Assembly: GCF_047663525.1 (NCBI RefSeq)
Contig: NC_092600.1
Location: 3,034,001-3,098,000, forward strand
Length of the DNA stretch: 64,000 bases
Source: Anas platyrhynchos
Taxonomy: Eukaryota > Chordata > Aves > Anseriformes > Anatidae
Reading direction: 5' to 3'
Position 1 is the stretch's first letter; each line of letters starts with the position of its first letter. Position numbers and translations under genes: made by a program. The notes beneath the pieces were generated by a model. That model made no database searches. It had not been told where the DNA came from and saw only the letters and a list, made by a program, of their open reading frames with translations. This document shows positions 1 to 13,400 of this stretch, one piece after another.

Positions 1-223
1 CCCAGGGGGTTGGAACCAGACGGACTTTGGGGTCCGCTCCAACCCAAACCCTCCTGTGATTCTGAGATTTCTCCCACACCTTTTTTCCCTCTTCTTTTGC
101 AATCTGGAGATGCGCATGCTTTTTATTATTATTTTGCAGCAAGGGCTGAAGTCTCAGCTGCACATCTGTTCCACAGAGTCTGTTTCAAAGCTGGGCCGTA
201 CAAAAATTAAGCATGTACGTGGT

Positions 224-245
224 GATTTATTTATTTATTTATTTT
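224..245 (+). repeat. (ATTT)n simple repeat with overlapping ATTTA pentamers
   Basis: About five tandem ATTT units. Read on the plus strand they form overlapping ATTTA pentamers, the core of AU-rich mRNA decay elements. They would matter only if a plus-strand transcript, such as a JADE2 3' UTR, covers this position, which cannot be shown here. Confidence 0.7.
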
Positions 246-1428
246 TGGGTGCTGTTTTTTGTGAAACGCTCTTCTGTCCACAAGGTGTGTAAGGAATTGC
301 TACAGGATCTCACAGCGCCTTCCCTCTTATCCAGCAACACGCCGGGTGGTTTCTGTGCCTTCCTGCTTGACCTACTTCCCTTCAGCAAACCCCTTGCAGC
401 AGCACGGTGTTCTGCAAGAAGTTCCAGTCCACTTTGTACTCCCCAAGATGCGTAAGTCCAAAGCGATAGCTGACCAGGTCAGACAGGGACTTCACCAGCA
501 CGGCTGCTGTGGAGCTTATTTCATGATTTCATGTTTACGGAGACATAAATAGCATTCATCCAGCAGTCACATGCGTGCGGATCTGTTACGCATTCCTCGC
601 TGTCAAACAAACTTGCAGGACCTCAGTGAACTTCAGCCATGATGACTGGAGCTTTTTGTTTTTCCCAAAATACCAGCAAATAAAATGAGTAAATCCTTTC
701 ATGTTTCTCTCTTGCAGTCTGTCTAACAATAGCTACGAAAATAAAAGCTGAATTTATTCTCTGGCAGAGGTACCCTTTACAGATTTCTTCCCTGGGATTT
801 AAAATATCAAATTCTTAACAAAGGAAAACTCTCTCCACAGCAGCCTGGGGGAAGAAAAAAAAAATCATATTCCTTTTTAAATTTAGGAGGCGATTCAAAT
901 TACAGATTAGGAAACTAAAAGATATTACAGAAGTGGTAACAGCAGATGGCAGGACTAGAGGAGGAGTAAAATAAAAGAACTATACATCAAAACCAAGTTC
1001 TCTGCACAGACAAATTTTCAGGTGCAGACATCAACTCGATGTACCTTCTTTTGGGGATGTTTGTCTGAGCTGAGCAGAGAGCCAGCTGTCAGACAGAGAG
1101 CCCTGAGTGGGAGCCAGCAGATAGGACACATTTTCTGAAAAATACTCAAGTAAACATCTCATTTGGTAGAAACACCCATACCCCTTTCCACCAATTCTAA
1201 AAGCCTCTCAGATGCCAGTAGCAAAGCATAAATTCTGAAAAAAGCCAAACTGTGCTATTAGCTCTGCCTCCTTCTGTTCTGCCTAAATACAGTTTCACCA
1301 GGCAGCACCTAGATCTCCAGCTGCTTTCCTGGCTGTAACTGCACGTCTGAACTTCTCCCACAGTATCTCCTGTAATTATTTATTCACCAGTAAAAGCTTT
1401 TATTTTCTCTACTGAAAATTCCCTTTGA

Positions 1429-1453
1429 TTTTTTTTTTTTTTTTTTTTTTTTT
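1429..1453. repeat. Poly-T tract (25 bases)
   Basis: Uninterrupted run of T. No retrotransposon body or flanking target-site duplication was recognised next to it, so it is listed as a simple homopolymer. Confidence 0.9.
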
Positions 1454-4400
1454 ACTTAGCACAGGCCTTCACTAAAAGTCCTCTGCAATTTCATGCTAAT
1501 GCATCTCAGTAACAATATTTTGAAATGATTTATTTTAAATCCCTTATGTGCATATATATGTACACACATATATTTACATATTTTGTATCTCTGTATACTA
1601 CACACAGAGCAAGGAATAGAAGAGTTACTTGGCACATGTAGGAGCCTTCCTTTTACTGTTCCAATTTAGTTGAACCTAAACCAAGATCCTGCTCTAGGAA
1701 AGCAGTGAGAAAATGGCGTTCAGGCATTGGGCTGCACCCAACAATCTCGGCTGAACTCAGAATCCAGCTCTGGATGCCAACAGCCACGAGAGAGCTTACA
1801 ATCTGGTCCTAAATTTTGCCGCTTTTGCTTGTCTCTGGTCAGAAGTCATGTGCACGAAGCAAGTGCCCCCAGCCCGGTCCTTGGGGAACGCACCCACCAG
1901 GGATCAGCAACTTGAAGTTATTCTGCAAAACCCTGTATGGTGTCTAAGCTGAATTGCAGGATACCGGAAGGATTTCAGAAATAATCCTGAGAAACCCCAG
2001 CATTACCGCCAGCATGCATGGGCTGATTGGAAACACAGCTCCCACCAGTCGCTGATTTCTCCCCTTGCTTTCATAAGCACCAGCATTTCCAAATAGAGCC
2101 CTGGGACCAGCCCACAAACAAGCTGTGACAGAGCAGCATCAGGAATCCCACTCCAGAGAATTGTTTTCCCTCTTTCCTCACCGACCAGAGGACATCTTTC
2201 AACCCAGCTAATTTTTCCCTTCCTTCATCGCACAGCTGTCCCCAGCCATTAGTTGCCAGGGTGGAGCTTTGCCGAGTGTTTTTTTTTAGAGATCCTCACA
2301 CAACCCCACGGGCAGCCCGGGTCAGCCTTTGACTCCCTTTGTTCAGAGCCCCCCCACGTTACAAAATCTGAACGGCTTCAGATCCTCTTGGTGTGCTAAG
2401 ATGAGGTTCCCCTCAATAGCTCGGCTTCCCTGCTGGGATGTAGTAGTTCAAGCACCAGCCTGATTCCTTCCCTGACCAGCAGCCTGTCACAGCACGCCTG
2501 TGGTTAGCAGGACTACATTTGGGCACTCGAGCACAGTGAAATTGCTAAGATCAAGCGTGAATCAAGTATTTTGTCTTCTCTCTCAGACAAACGGTGTGTG
2601 GACTAGCTGAGGTATCGCTCCATTGCAGGTTGCTGGTGGTGGTGGCTGAGGGCTCTCTATGCAGACCGTGACCAAGTGTGAATTAATCCCTCTGGACCTG
2701 ATTTTCTTTACAGGTTAAACAAGGACAAGAGCTCTCTGCATCACCGGAATGGTGAGGCAGCATTAGCACATAGAAAGTTTTGAGATCCTGGAATGAAAAA
2801 TGCATCAAAGGGTGTAAAACGTTACAAATTTCTTACTCAGATGGCACACCTGCCATAAGAAATGGGGTCATAAGAAAAGCAAGGGACACATTTTTGTCAT
2901 TATTTTACCATAACTGCTCATCACCACAATTTTCTAATTCTAGCTCAGAAGCAGGCAAGTATGAAATAATTTGGAAAATGTAAACTAAGGAGAACACACA
3001 CTTAGGACTGGAGAACAGTTCTCTGTGACAGAACACAACATGCTCTCCCATGGGCTGTGTCAAACATGAGAGGCATGTAAGCAAACAGGGTGACAAGCAC
3101 CTAAGCTCAGGGGCAATCCCCACTCAATACCGTCCCACCAACAGTGCAAATCCTAGAGGTTTGCCCAATTCTAAAGCAGATACCATTTGCCCGTAAAACT
3201 GCATCTTTCTATTTCATTTTAAAACTGCAAGAGAGGAATCATCATCCTTTTATGCTGTTTTCTGAGTTGAGGACTTGATTCCATGCACACCCAAACAGAA
3301 ATCCTAGCAAAGAGGCTGAATGGTTATTACACCCAGCTGAAGAAACCCAAACGCAGCACTAGAACGTGCACTGCGTCAGAGCACTTCTTCCTGGTTATGA
3401 TTAATGTAATTTGTCAAGAACTACTTGTTTAAAACTCTTTTTTCTTAAAATTCCAACTCAGAATTTTATTTTCTATTCCTGATACTTACATTTCAAGCAT
3501 GGCATGTGATAACATAATAACAATAAACACCACATTAAGAACATGTTGAAGACCACTTTCTTCTTTAGCTTTTCTTCTGCAGTTTATTATATAAATTATG
3601 CTTTTAAACATTTAGAGCACTCACATTTCAAAACAGAAAATGTTTAGTTCCACACTGAAATACTAGTGCAAAAGTGGTTTATCTAAGTGCAAATAAATGA
3701 CACGTCCCCACTGACAGCCAGTGGATTAGGCTGTTTTAAATACGGCTTTTAAGTCCATAACTATTGATTACATTATTTACACTAACTCCGAGCATGTTGT
3801 AGTCGAAAGAAATATTGGACTTTGGTTGGTAACAACCAAATATGCTGACAGTACAAACAAGAGAGAACAAGAGAGACCAATTCTACTTAAAGTAGACCTG
3901 TGAATTCACTGGGACTAGAGAACAACAACATCATTTTTCTGCGATGACTTTAGTTATAAATAAGCAGATGCCAAATGCTCTATTTGATGTTCAATTCCAA
4001 TTAATTAAATACAATAAAGCGCACATACATGCAGGTATTATATTCCAGTGAATGCCACAGGTCATCTTTGGCACATCATATGACAGTACCTGAACACTGA
4101 ATACAGCATGAGATAACACGCTTCATGAAATAATCTTGGTCTGGCAAGAGGACGAATAAGAAAACTCAAAGATCCTTCGCATTTCCAATGCCAATAATTG
4201 TTTCTAAAGAATTTATTAAACTGAGACTGAAATATAGCAATGCCTCTCAGATAAACAGTACATACTAAAGGCAAAGTTTAATTAAATCCAAGCAAAATAA
4301 ATCTTATTCGACTCACAGATGCTACTGCATGGGGTCACTGCAGTGAAATACGGGCTGTTTTGTCAGTACTAGTCATTAATATCTTAGAAATCTGCATTCA

Positions 4401-4455
4401 TGTCTCTTGAAGTGGTGATGTAAAAACAAATTTGAGACACTTCATAAATAACGTC

Positions 4456-7400
4456 TTTATTAATGAGTTTTCTTTTCCACATTCTTTAAAGTGATGTTTA
4501 ATTGAAGTCTGCATAGTCAAGAGTGCAAAAAAAATTCATAGGAGTCAGACACAGATGTGAACGTTGCCCCCTCCCCCTCCCTTTTTTTTTTTATAAATAA
4601 GACTGGTCGCAATCATAGGAATACGTAACCTCTAGAAATAAGTGTAACGGGGAGATGTAGAGGTGGTGGGGATGAAAGCCATCAGAAAAACTCTCACCAG
4701 TATATTTTTCTATTAATAAAGTCTTCACACAAAGACACACGACACCCATTCACATTCATGTGCACAGCAGAATGTAAACTACAGAAGAAATATTTCCTCT
4801 ACTGAATGAACAGTGAGATTATTTGTGTATTTAACCGAGTGTTGTTCAGCTGTTCCCACAATGGGAACCATTACAATACCAAGACAGAAAAACAAAAAGG
4901 TCCGATTTCTTCATGCCCTTATTACAACCACATTTAAACTAGCATCTCACAGTATGAAACATGAAATCTGAGTAGTTCCATAACACTAAGAATTACCCTT
5001 AATACACACTTTTAAAGCAGTACACCTCTGTTCTTTTTTAACACTTTAAGACTATCATCCCTTTCCTTACTGCTCACATTATTCACAGTTGGTTGAACAG
5101 CAGCTGAAGAGGACCCCAGTCTCTTCCAATGCCCACGGAATGGCTCAGCCTAGGGAAGTGGTCTGCAGGCACTCCTCACCCCAAGCAAGGAGCAGGGCAG
5201 CAGAACATCTCCACTTCCAGCTTCATTTCCATCAGCACAGGCAGCACAGTCCCGAGTCTCCCATATCAATATCACTGTATGACTGCAAAAAGTAGTTTTA
5301 ATATTTACACCATCTACTGATTTAGCTGTTGCATTGTAACCGTTATCAGAAAAATCTAGCGAGGGGGAAAAAAAGGCATGTCCCCAGGTGTAACTGCTGT
5401 AGGTAGCAACAACTCGCATGCTGTCCACACTGGTAAGAGGCTGTTTCTGATCTACAGTTTTGTCTTAAACAATACAGAGGCACTACTCTGCAGCAGAGTT
5501 TAAATGCAGAATTCTTTCACATCGGTCTCTTGGAAAAGCTATCAGATATTCTCACTTCTGAACTTCACCATGAACAAGCTAGGCTTAATACTTTTGTAAG
5601 ACTGCTGTAACAAATGTCAGCTGTAATCTACATTAGTTAGGTTCTGAATTAATGATCTTATCCAGAAGCATAATGTAGGACTGTGGGGAACTGATCATCG
5701 ATATTCAATCATACAAGTCCAGATCTGGGCAAAAAGTACATCTCTTTTATACCATAGGCTTTGAAAAGGTCCAAATTTCTATGTTTTTAAAAGCCTATAG
5801 GCTTTAAATCCAAGAGACAAGCCCAGTAGCTCAAGAGAGAAAATTCTTTATGAAATCAAGGCAGACAAATACCTTTGCTGCTACAGATATTGAAAACACA
5901 AGGCCTAGAGTATTTTAAAGACCTACAGTAAAAAAAGTGAGTAAAAGTAGTCCTGGTCCTGGGATTCAGTAGGAACATTTGTAGCAGTTCTTAGTTTCAC
6001 AAGGGTGAAACGCACTACAGGGTGAAAGTCAAACCCACAACAGTGAAACAACGATTCCCAGGCTGAAACCCTACCTTCATTAGCTACATCACAGAGGAAC
6101 ACATCCTGCTGCACACAGAAACACAAATAACAGTTCCTGCACACAGAAACACAAATAACAGTTCCATGGCAATGTCAGCTAGTGTCAACAAGAAGCTGAT
6201 GGATACATGTTTCACCACTCCTTCCTAGAAAATAACCTGTCCTCTCCTCAGGGAGCTAATGCACCCGGAGATGGGGAAAAAACAGTCAGAAGTCTGGAAA
6301 CAAGCACTGAAGATAATGAAATTTTACCCCAGAAACAAGCCACTTGGGCATCCAACAACTGCTATATTGACTAGGATTCGGGGCAAAACTGTAGAAAACA
6401 ATCCACCTTAATCCAAATCAAAACACCAAAAATAGAATTGTCCAACTGGGTGTGGGCTGATAAATTTTCACAAGCAACAATGACAATTTTTTTTTTCCTG
6501 GCAATTTCACTGATAAATCTTCTGGCAGAATCCAAATCTAATTAAATTGAGAACAGAATAATTTAGTGCAGTATCTTTCTTAATTTCTTCAGTAAAATTT
6601 GTATTTTTTGTCACTTCATGGGTTTAATTCAAGGTACCAGTAAAGTAAGACCACTTTTGACATTAGTTCATGATTTGCACTGACACAGATTTTGTATTTT
6701 TTAAAGGTGGTAGTTATAAGGGCATCGGATTAGAGTTTTCTTCTAGTAATGCAAGATCCTAAAATAAATGCAATTTGGTAGTCTGAAGGAAACATCTTAC
6801 TCCTTAACACACAATGAAACTACTCTGTGGCCTTCTGTGTTTCAGGAAAATATCCCCCATATTCAGATCATTAGACAGCCTCACTAGTTAAGACACATTA
6901 AAATGAAACATTTTCCATTAAAGTCGCCAAAAACTGGATTTAAATTTATTGCATGACGTTGCATAAGAAAGTATATTATTGAAAACTGTAAGGCATCATG
7001 CAATTATCCATCAGCTAATTATTTATTATTTGTTGAAAGATGGTTATATACTCTAAAGTTATAAAACCAGTTTCAAAAAAGTACATAAAAAAATTTAACA
7101 TGATAAGCATTAAATATTTTTCACATGTCTGTAGTTCTTAGCTGTTAAAAAGTGCATTCAAACATACTGTACTGGAAAGTTGCTCTGTCCAAAAATGGTG
7201 CTGGAGATTTGTTAAATTAAAAGTTGCAAAAGAATGTTGTATGGGATTAGAAAGCTAAAAAGTTGTGGTACTTACACTTACAAACTTGCTTGAAATAATT
7301 TTTCAATCCTCACACTTACAATTTAGCATAGGTGGTATAATTATGTAAAAATGTATGCTTATATAACTAAACAGTCAAATGAATTCAAGTTACGTACACT

Positions 7401-7468
7401 GAGTGATCAAAGAAGGAGCAGACTTAATATTTAGACATGGGACAGAAAGTACTAGTGTGATTTTGGCG
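4456..7468 (-). other. SAR1B: Probable SAR1B 3' UTR (short and long forms)
   Basis: Noncoding DNA immediately 3' of the SAR1B stop on the minus strand. Reverse-strand AATAAA polyadenylation hexamers (TTTATT on the plus strand) lie at 7022-7027, 6945-6950 and 4456-4461. They would give 3' UTRs of roughly 0.45, 0.5 and 3 kb. No other gene is visible in the interval. Which sites are used cannot be told from sequence; the far limit given here assumes the most distal signal. A perfect 28-bp tandem duplication lies inside it (6110-6165). Confidence 0.5.
6110..6165. repeat. Perfect 28-bp tandem duplication in SAR1B 3' region
   Basis: Positions 6110-6137 and 6138-6165 are identical over all 28 bases (unit begins TGCACACAGAAACAC and ends AACAGTTCC). 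Complete identity suggests a young duplication or one maintained by slippage or conversion. It lies in the proposed long 3' UTR of SAR1B, about 1.3 kb past the stop codon. Confidence 0.95.
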
Positions 7469-10400
7469 TTAATCAATGTACTGTGCCATCCAACGGAATC
7501 CTTCTCCGTAGCCTTGTCTCTTTAACACGCTGCACATGAACACTTCTAGTGGCCTTGCGTTCAATTCTTTCAATGGTATACTGCCCTGCAACGAGACAAA
7601 AATATTCCAAATTATGGTATCTTTAAAAGAAGATGCCTACTCTACACCGACATTTGTTTCTATGGAATGCCATTACTTAATTCATGTTGGGCACTAGAAT
7701 TTTAGAAAATAAACTATTCTAAAACATTTGCACACCTTACTAGGACTAGAGTCACTGAAGAAATACACTGAACATCTTTACACATGCAGCCACATTTGGA
7801 GAGCATGAAGCATGTGAACCTGAGTACAAGAGCAAGCATGTGCACAGAGAGCTTATACTCAGTTTTTAGAAGCAGTTCCCTGCTCTGGTTTTAATAGCTT
7901 TCCAACATGATAAAGAGAACATTTGCTACAAATCAGGACTGACCACAGTCAGAGTGCGAGCTGCTTGCTTGCCAAGAGCATCACAGTGTGACAAAGCTAT
8001 TGCTCAACTGGAGATTCACAACAGGATTCATACATCATAGACTATGTGCAGTGTCGTAAAAAACAGGGCAAGATGAAAAAAAAAGACTCTATAGTAACTG
8101 TTTACAGTCTATAGAAGTTACAGTAGAGGTGTATCTAACACACACATGCACAAAACAAAGAGACTTCAGCATTCATTCCATATAAGTCTATAATGTACTA
8201 AGTATGTAATAAACAAAAAAAGTTTTGTTTTGTGCAGCTGAAGTGGACTGGAACCAACACAGATATATAAAGACAACACAAGGAAACACTTCTTTCAGCT
8301 TCTTTCCTAACAAAGGAAAAAAAAAAAGTATTACCTTTCCTGTTGTCTGGCCATACAGACCAAACACCTCTCGTAACCTCTCTTCACTGATGGCTTCAGG
8401 TCTGTCAATCTTATTACCAAGGATTAGGATAGGCACATTAGCAATAGTTTCATCTGTCATTAGTGACTACAAAGGGAAGGAGAAAGGGGGAAGAGATTAT
8501 TTCAGAATATATTTTGACTTAGAGCTTCACATTAAGATAAAAAGTTAACAACGTAGTGCCATTAAATCATTTGGTGAAGCTTGGCCTTTTAAGAAGTAAG
8601 GGTAGCAAAATTCACCGGTGCATCAAAATTAATTGATGGGAGTTGTTTAATATGCTTGGGATAAAAGAAATTAAATTACTCACTCACAGAATGGAAAATA
8701 TCACAATTAGAGCAATATTCATTCAACTGATTTATTGGCAAAATAACATGTTCACCTACCTTCAATGCATACAGTAAGGAATAGTAAGAAGAGGGCGACA
8801 GAACCAGAATACAACTAGCTAGGAATGACGACACAGAAGGTGATATTACTAGCACTCATGACCAGGTGGCAAGAGAGCTCTGTTGGATACTGATCTGATT
8901 TTTTAGAAGTTAAAGTTCAACTTTCAAAAACATATTTAAACTTACATCAAGTTCTTCTTTTGATTCAAGCAGTCTTTCATGATCCGCACAGTCCACCAAG
9001 AAGACAATGCCATTAATAGCTGGCAGGTAGTTTTTCCACACTCTGCGAGCTACAGGGAAGATATGAATGAAAAACAATGGAAATTATCCTAAAATTTAGA
9101 GCAATGTACATCAGTAATTAGGAAGCAACATCTTTTTTTTCAAAGTCTTAGCTTATACTGCCAGCCTTCAGGATGCAATTTTATGTTTTACAAAGCTTGT
9201 GATAATGGAGCAAAAGTATCATTCCCTCTAGTGTTACCACCCCTCTATCCCACATGCACACTGATGTACTCAACCTTTTGTGTATCCCCAAGAATTATGT
9301 CAAGAAACACAAGTTTGAAGCATAAAGGTTAAACGTAAGTATAAGCAGTCTGAAGTAGAGAAACAAGAACTACCTAATCCTCCTCAAAACACACGTTATC
9401 AGTCAAGAAATTTTGCTCTAGTGCAGCTCTTGCCAAATTGTATTTGGGAGTGCAGTATGTGATGGAGACAGGCAACAGAGCAGTGAATGTTTTTAACACT
9501 ATCAAGGAGAGTGTGGGAAGCTGATCTCTGCAGCATGGTTGTATTCCTGATCTGAGACAAACTGACTGTAAATAACTCTAACTTAATTCACCGCAGTTAA
9601 ATGAGTCAACATATTCTCTTACCTTGAGCATGTCCACCCAGATCAAAGGTAGTGAAAGTCATGCCAGCAATTGTCAGCTCCTCTGAAGCTAAAAATACAC
9701 AGAATTATGTTCTCTGCATGTGAAGATTATACAGCATTATATACATATTATACGATATTCCGCTAAACGGAATAGTCTAAGCGAGGGTATAGATTTTACT
9801 TTCTCTTGATTGTTTTCAGTATTTTGTTATTCAAGAAACGAATCAGCACAATACATTTTCTCTCAATAACACTTGTGTAACAAAATAAATGTGGTTAACC
9901 GTTACAAGACATATAGAATTTCTGCAATGTTAAGAGAATAGCAGGGAAGGCCCACACGTTACTTATCCCTACATATTACAAAAACAGTAGGTGGCTCTGG
10001 TTTGCCACAAAGATGGAATTTCATGTACAATACTGTTGAAGGTTTCTCCTCTTTGTGTCCTTGCTTAATTGCTTACCTCCTTCTTAGACTTCACCAGTCC
10101 ACATTTTTAACCTGCACTAAACCTTTTCTCCTGCAAGGCTACCACAATAACAATCACACAGAAACCTCTAAGCAACAAAAATCAAAATAGCATACATAAA
10201 TGCAAGCCCCAATTTCCCACAGCTTCTGTAATTTAGACTCTCAGCTCCATTACCTTGCTTCTAACTGGCCCCTTAATTCTAAATAAATCACATTGAACTA
10301 TCCTAAAAGAATTTTTTGAGTATTACTCGAATTACCTACAGATTGTGATCCCAAAAATTCCTTTGTTTCTCCCCAGTTACTTATGATGTATAATCAAGTA

Positions 10401-13400
10401 CTGCTTTCCTTGCAATACTGTGAATACATCCTGCCTAGGGAAGTAGGAGTGTTAACTTACTGGGGTGTAGTGTGGGGACGTGCTGTCCCAGTCTGTCATC
10501 TTTGAGCATGTGCAGCAGCGTAGTTTTTCCAGCATTGTCCAATCCAAGAAAAACTAGTTTGCCTGATTTCTTGTACAGTCCTGAAACAAAGAATAATCTA
10601 CTGAATAGCCAGTTAAATCAGCAAAGGTATTACCATAACAACATCGTCCAACAGGAACCCACATTGCACACATAAAAAATATGAACATGAGTGACAATAG
10701 CATACTTGAGCATTGTGAAGCATAAGCTTCTTTCAGATCCTGTGGGGTCTGCTAATCAGCAAGACCAATACACCTTCCTACATGGTTATCCTACAGGTTT
10801 CTGCTGGCACAGCTCTGACAGTCAGCAGCGAAAGGGAGTGTGATTGCTAATTAAAGCAGACATATGCAGTCACATTATTTCTAACGCTAGCAATGATTTT
10901 GCTCCCAGGAGCAAAGTTTTATGGTCACAGTACGAAATACAGACCTGCCAAGCTCCACAGTGTGCTTTATCGATGACCTTTATCAGTGCTCTCCTAGTTG
11001 TACAAGCCACATTCACACTCGCTCATGTGCTTATCACAGCTATGCTTGCTCCATGCAGCTTATATCATGTTGAGTGGCATTTTGGGGGGCAGGCACATGA
11101 CTGATGTAAACGTGTCAGTAATATCATCAATGCGTTTATGTTATCTGAGCAAAGTCAAACAGGATTAAACCTCGCTGGGGTAGCCCACTCTGCCCTAGCA
11201 AATCAACAATTTCACTCACAGACAGTGGGATTGCCTGGGACGTCCAGAGGTACAGTGCTAACAACAGATTATAAAACATTATCAACCCCAGACATGGAAC
11301 AGAGCATGTTTTGTTCATCTCCCTCCAGTTATGAAAAAAAAATAAATATGTTTGAAACAAAAAGAAACTTCAGACCTCAGTAGGTATTTTATAGAGAACC
11401 TAGCTTCAATGTCAACAGCCATAATTAGCATATAGATGAATTGTTCTGTTTTGGCTCACACATTATTTTGACAGAAGTAATATTCATCCAGGTCCCCAGC
11501 TAAATTGTGTGGTTATGACCCAAATGGCATCATCAGTGCCATTTTGACACATTTGCTGTCTTGAGATAATGCCATAATAACAGGAATAAGAAATGTTACT
11601 TTCACTGTTGTCTTTATAAAAATGCCTTTTCCCCTTTATTTCTCTAGTTCTAACCCCAATAAATACATCAAATGTGAAGCAGAAGACGTGTAAAATATTA
11701 GCACCATATTTCCTGAAGTTTGAGATTGTCAAAGAACAATTCCCTCAGACTTGCCAAGACCATAACCTATGCCAGAATTATTTTTCACTGCTTCACACCG
11801 ATCAACGTTCAAAGTAAAATATTCTAAAGATAATTTAATTTTAAAAAACACATCCTGTACTGAAAAACTATTGAAGTAAGAATCTCCTAGCTTTGCACCT
11901 TTTGCGCTTTGCCTTATTTGTTTTTAAAGAACTGTGTCCTGGATGCTACACACACACGTTTCCTTAGGAACCGCTATTGACCCCGCCATCCTCAAGAGTG
12001 CTGAAGAAGGGAGGGAAAAAAATATATATGTTGAAATTAACAGTTCTTTACAAACAAAAATGGGCTACATTCCTAACAGTATTTTCTTTTTTTCCCCCAT
12101 TTAAAAAGAAATGCAAAATGCAGCCAAGTATTGTAATGTGGGAGTTTTAAGTCACCAGGATCTTTTACTAGATAATGTCAGAGTATTGTGGTACTTTGTA
12201 ATATACTGAAGAAAGGTTTATTTTACAACCACCTCGATGATACAGAAATACTTCTTGAAGTATATGTTACCATTACGGTTCGGCTGTCCCATTGTTGCAG
12301 TCACTTTGCTTAACCACGCATTCTCCCCGAAGAACAACTAACCCTCCTGATCTGCAAACTAGGTACCAAAATGCTGCCTGCTGCCAAGATGTGCTGTGCC
12401 AAGTGCCGCAGGAACAAGAGGCCTGTAGCCATTCCAAGGTCACACTAACAACAGTCCCTTGGACTGTACGTGATGAGCAGAATGACCCAGCCACGTCATT
12501 TCTGGAGCCCTTATTTGTTTCCCTTCCAGCCTGAGGCACAGGGCACCCTGGGGTCTCTGCTCCACTGCATCCCCCCATGAGCAGCCTTGCCCGTTTGGCG
12601 GACACATCTGAGTTGCTGATGAGCCCCAGGTGCTGTCCAGTTTCTGTATTATTTGTGATACCAGTTTACGGGTACACATACGGGACTTAGTCTAATGAGG
12701 AAGGCTTCTGATGAGAGAGAGATCCTTCCCAGTCCATGCCTGGTGAGGGTTGAACTGGTGGTGACCTCTTATCAACTCTTATCCTCGTAGCTCTTTTCTT
12801 CTGTGAGATTTAAATGACATTACACAGGGGGTTCCTTGGCCACCCCCTGGATGCCGCAGTGCTGCAAAGTCACATGTGCCTCTATCTGCCCGACCTTTAC
12901 ACTGCTGCTGTTTGCTCACCTTTCTCCCTACCTTTACCTTTAAGCTAATCTCTGGAATCGCATTCCACCAGGGCATGTTTTATAACCTGCAGGAAAGGAT
13001 ACTCTTTCATATTCCTCTACTTATTTCATTAATAACCTTTTTGTAAGTAGTGTAGAGTGTGTTCACAGATCTTTTTACAAATACAACTCTTACTTCCCAA
13101 ACTCACCTTCTCATATGCCCAAATTACACCACCTATTACACAACAGGGTCGAGGAGAAAGTATTGATATTTACAGAGAGAGTAGTGAACAAACATTTTCA
13201 TATTTTAAAAATTAGTTTACAGGAGAAACTCTAGTTCACACTTACGTTGCAAGTCAAATGAAACACTAGTAAACTATATTAATACAATAGCGCTGCTGCT
13301 ACTCACAGACTGGACATCTGGGGAACATTTGCTCCCAAAACAAATGCTCCCACTTTCTCTGAAACTTCTTATACTTTCTGAGTGTCTTTCATACAAATGC

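Larger units (their letters stand above)
1..4440. other. Intergenic region downstream of SAR1B, no gene recognised
   Basis: I see no coding exon here on either strand: open frames are short, lack flanking splice sites and resemble no family I know. The DNA is AT-rich with simple repeats: an ATTT run at about 224-245, a 25-base T run at 1429-1453 and an alternating TA/CA stretch at about 1549-1585. In vertebrate synteny the next gene on this side is JADE2, whose 3' end would converge on SAR1B, so part of this stretch could be its 3' UTR. That is inference from gene order; nothing in the sequence proves it. Confidence 0.5.

Noticed and set aside
12273-12679. 110- and 79-codon minus-strand frames inside a SAR1B intron
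   Set aside because: They overlap each other and a plus-strand frame, show no family motifs and have no splice sites that would join them to SAR1B.
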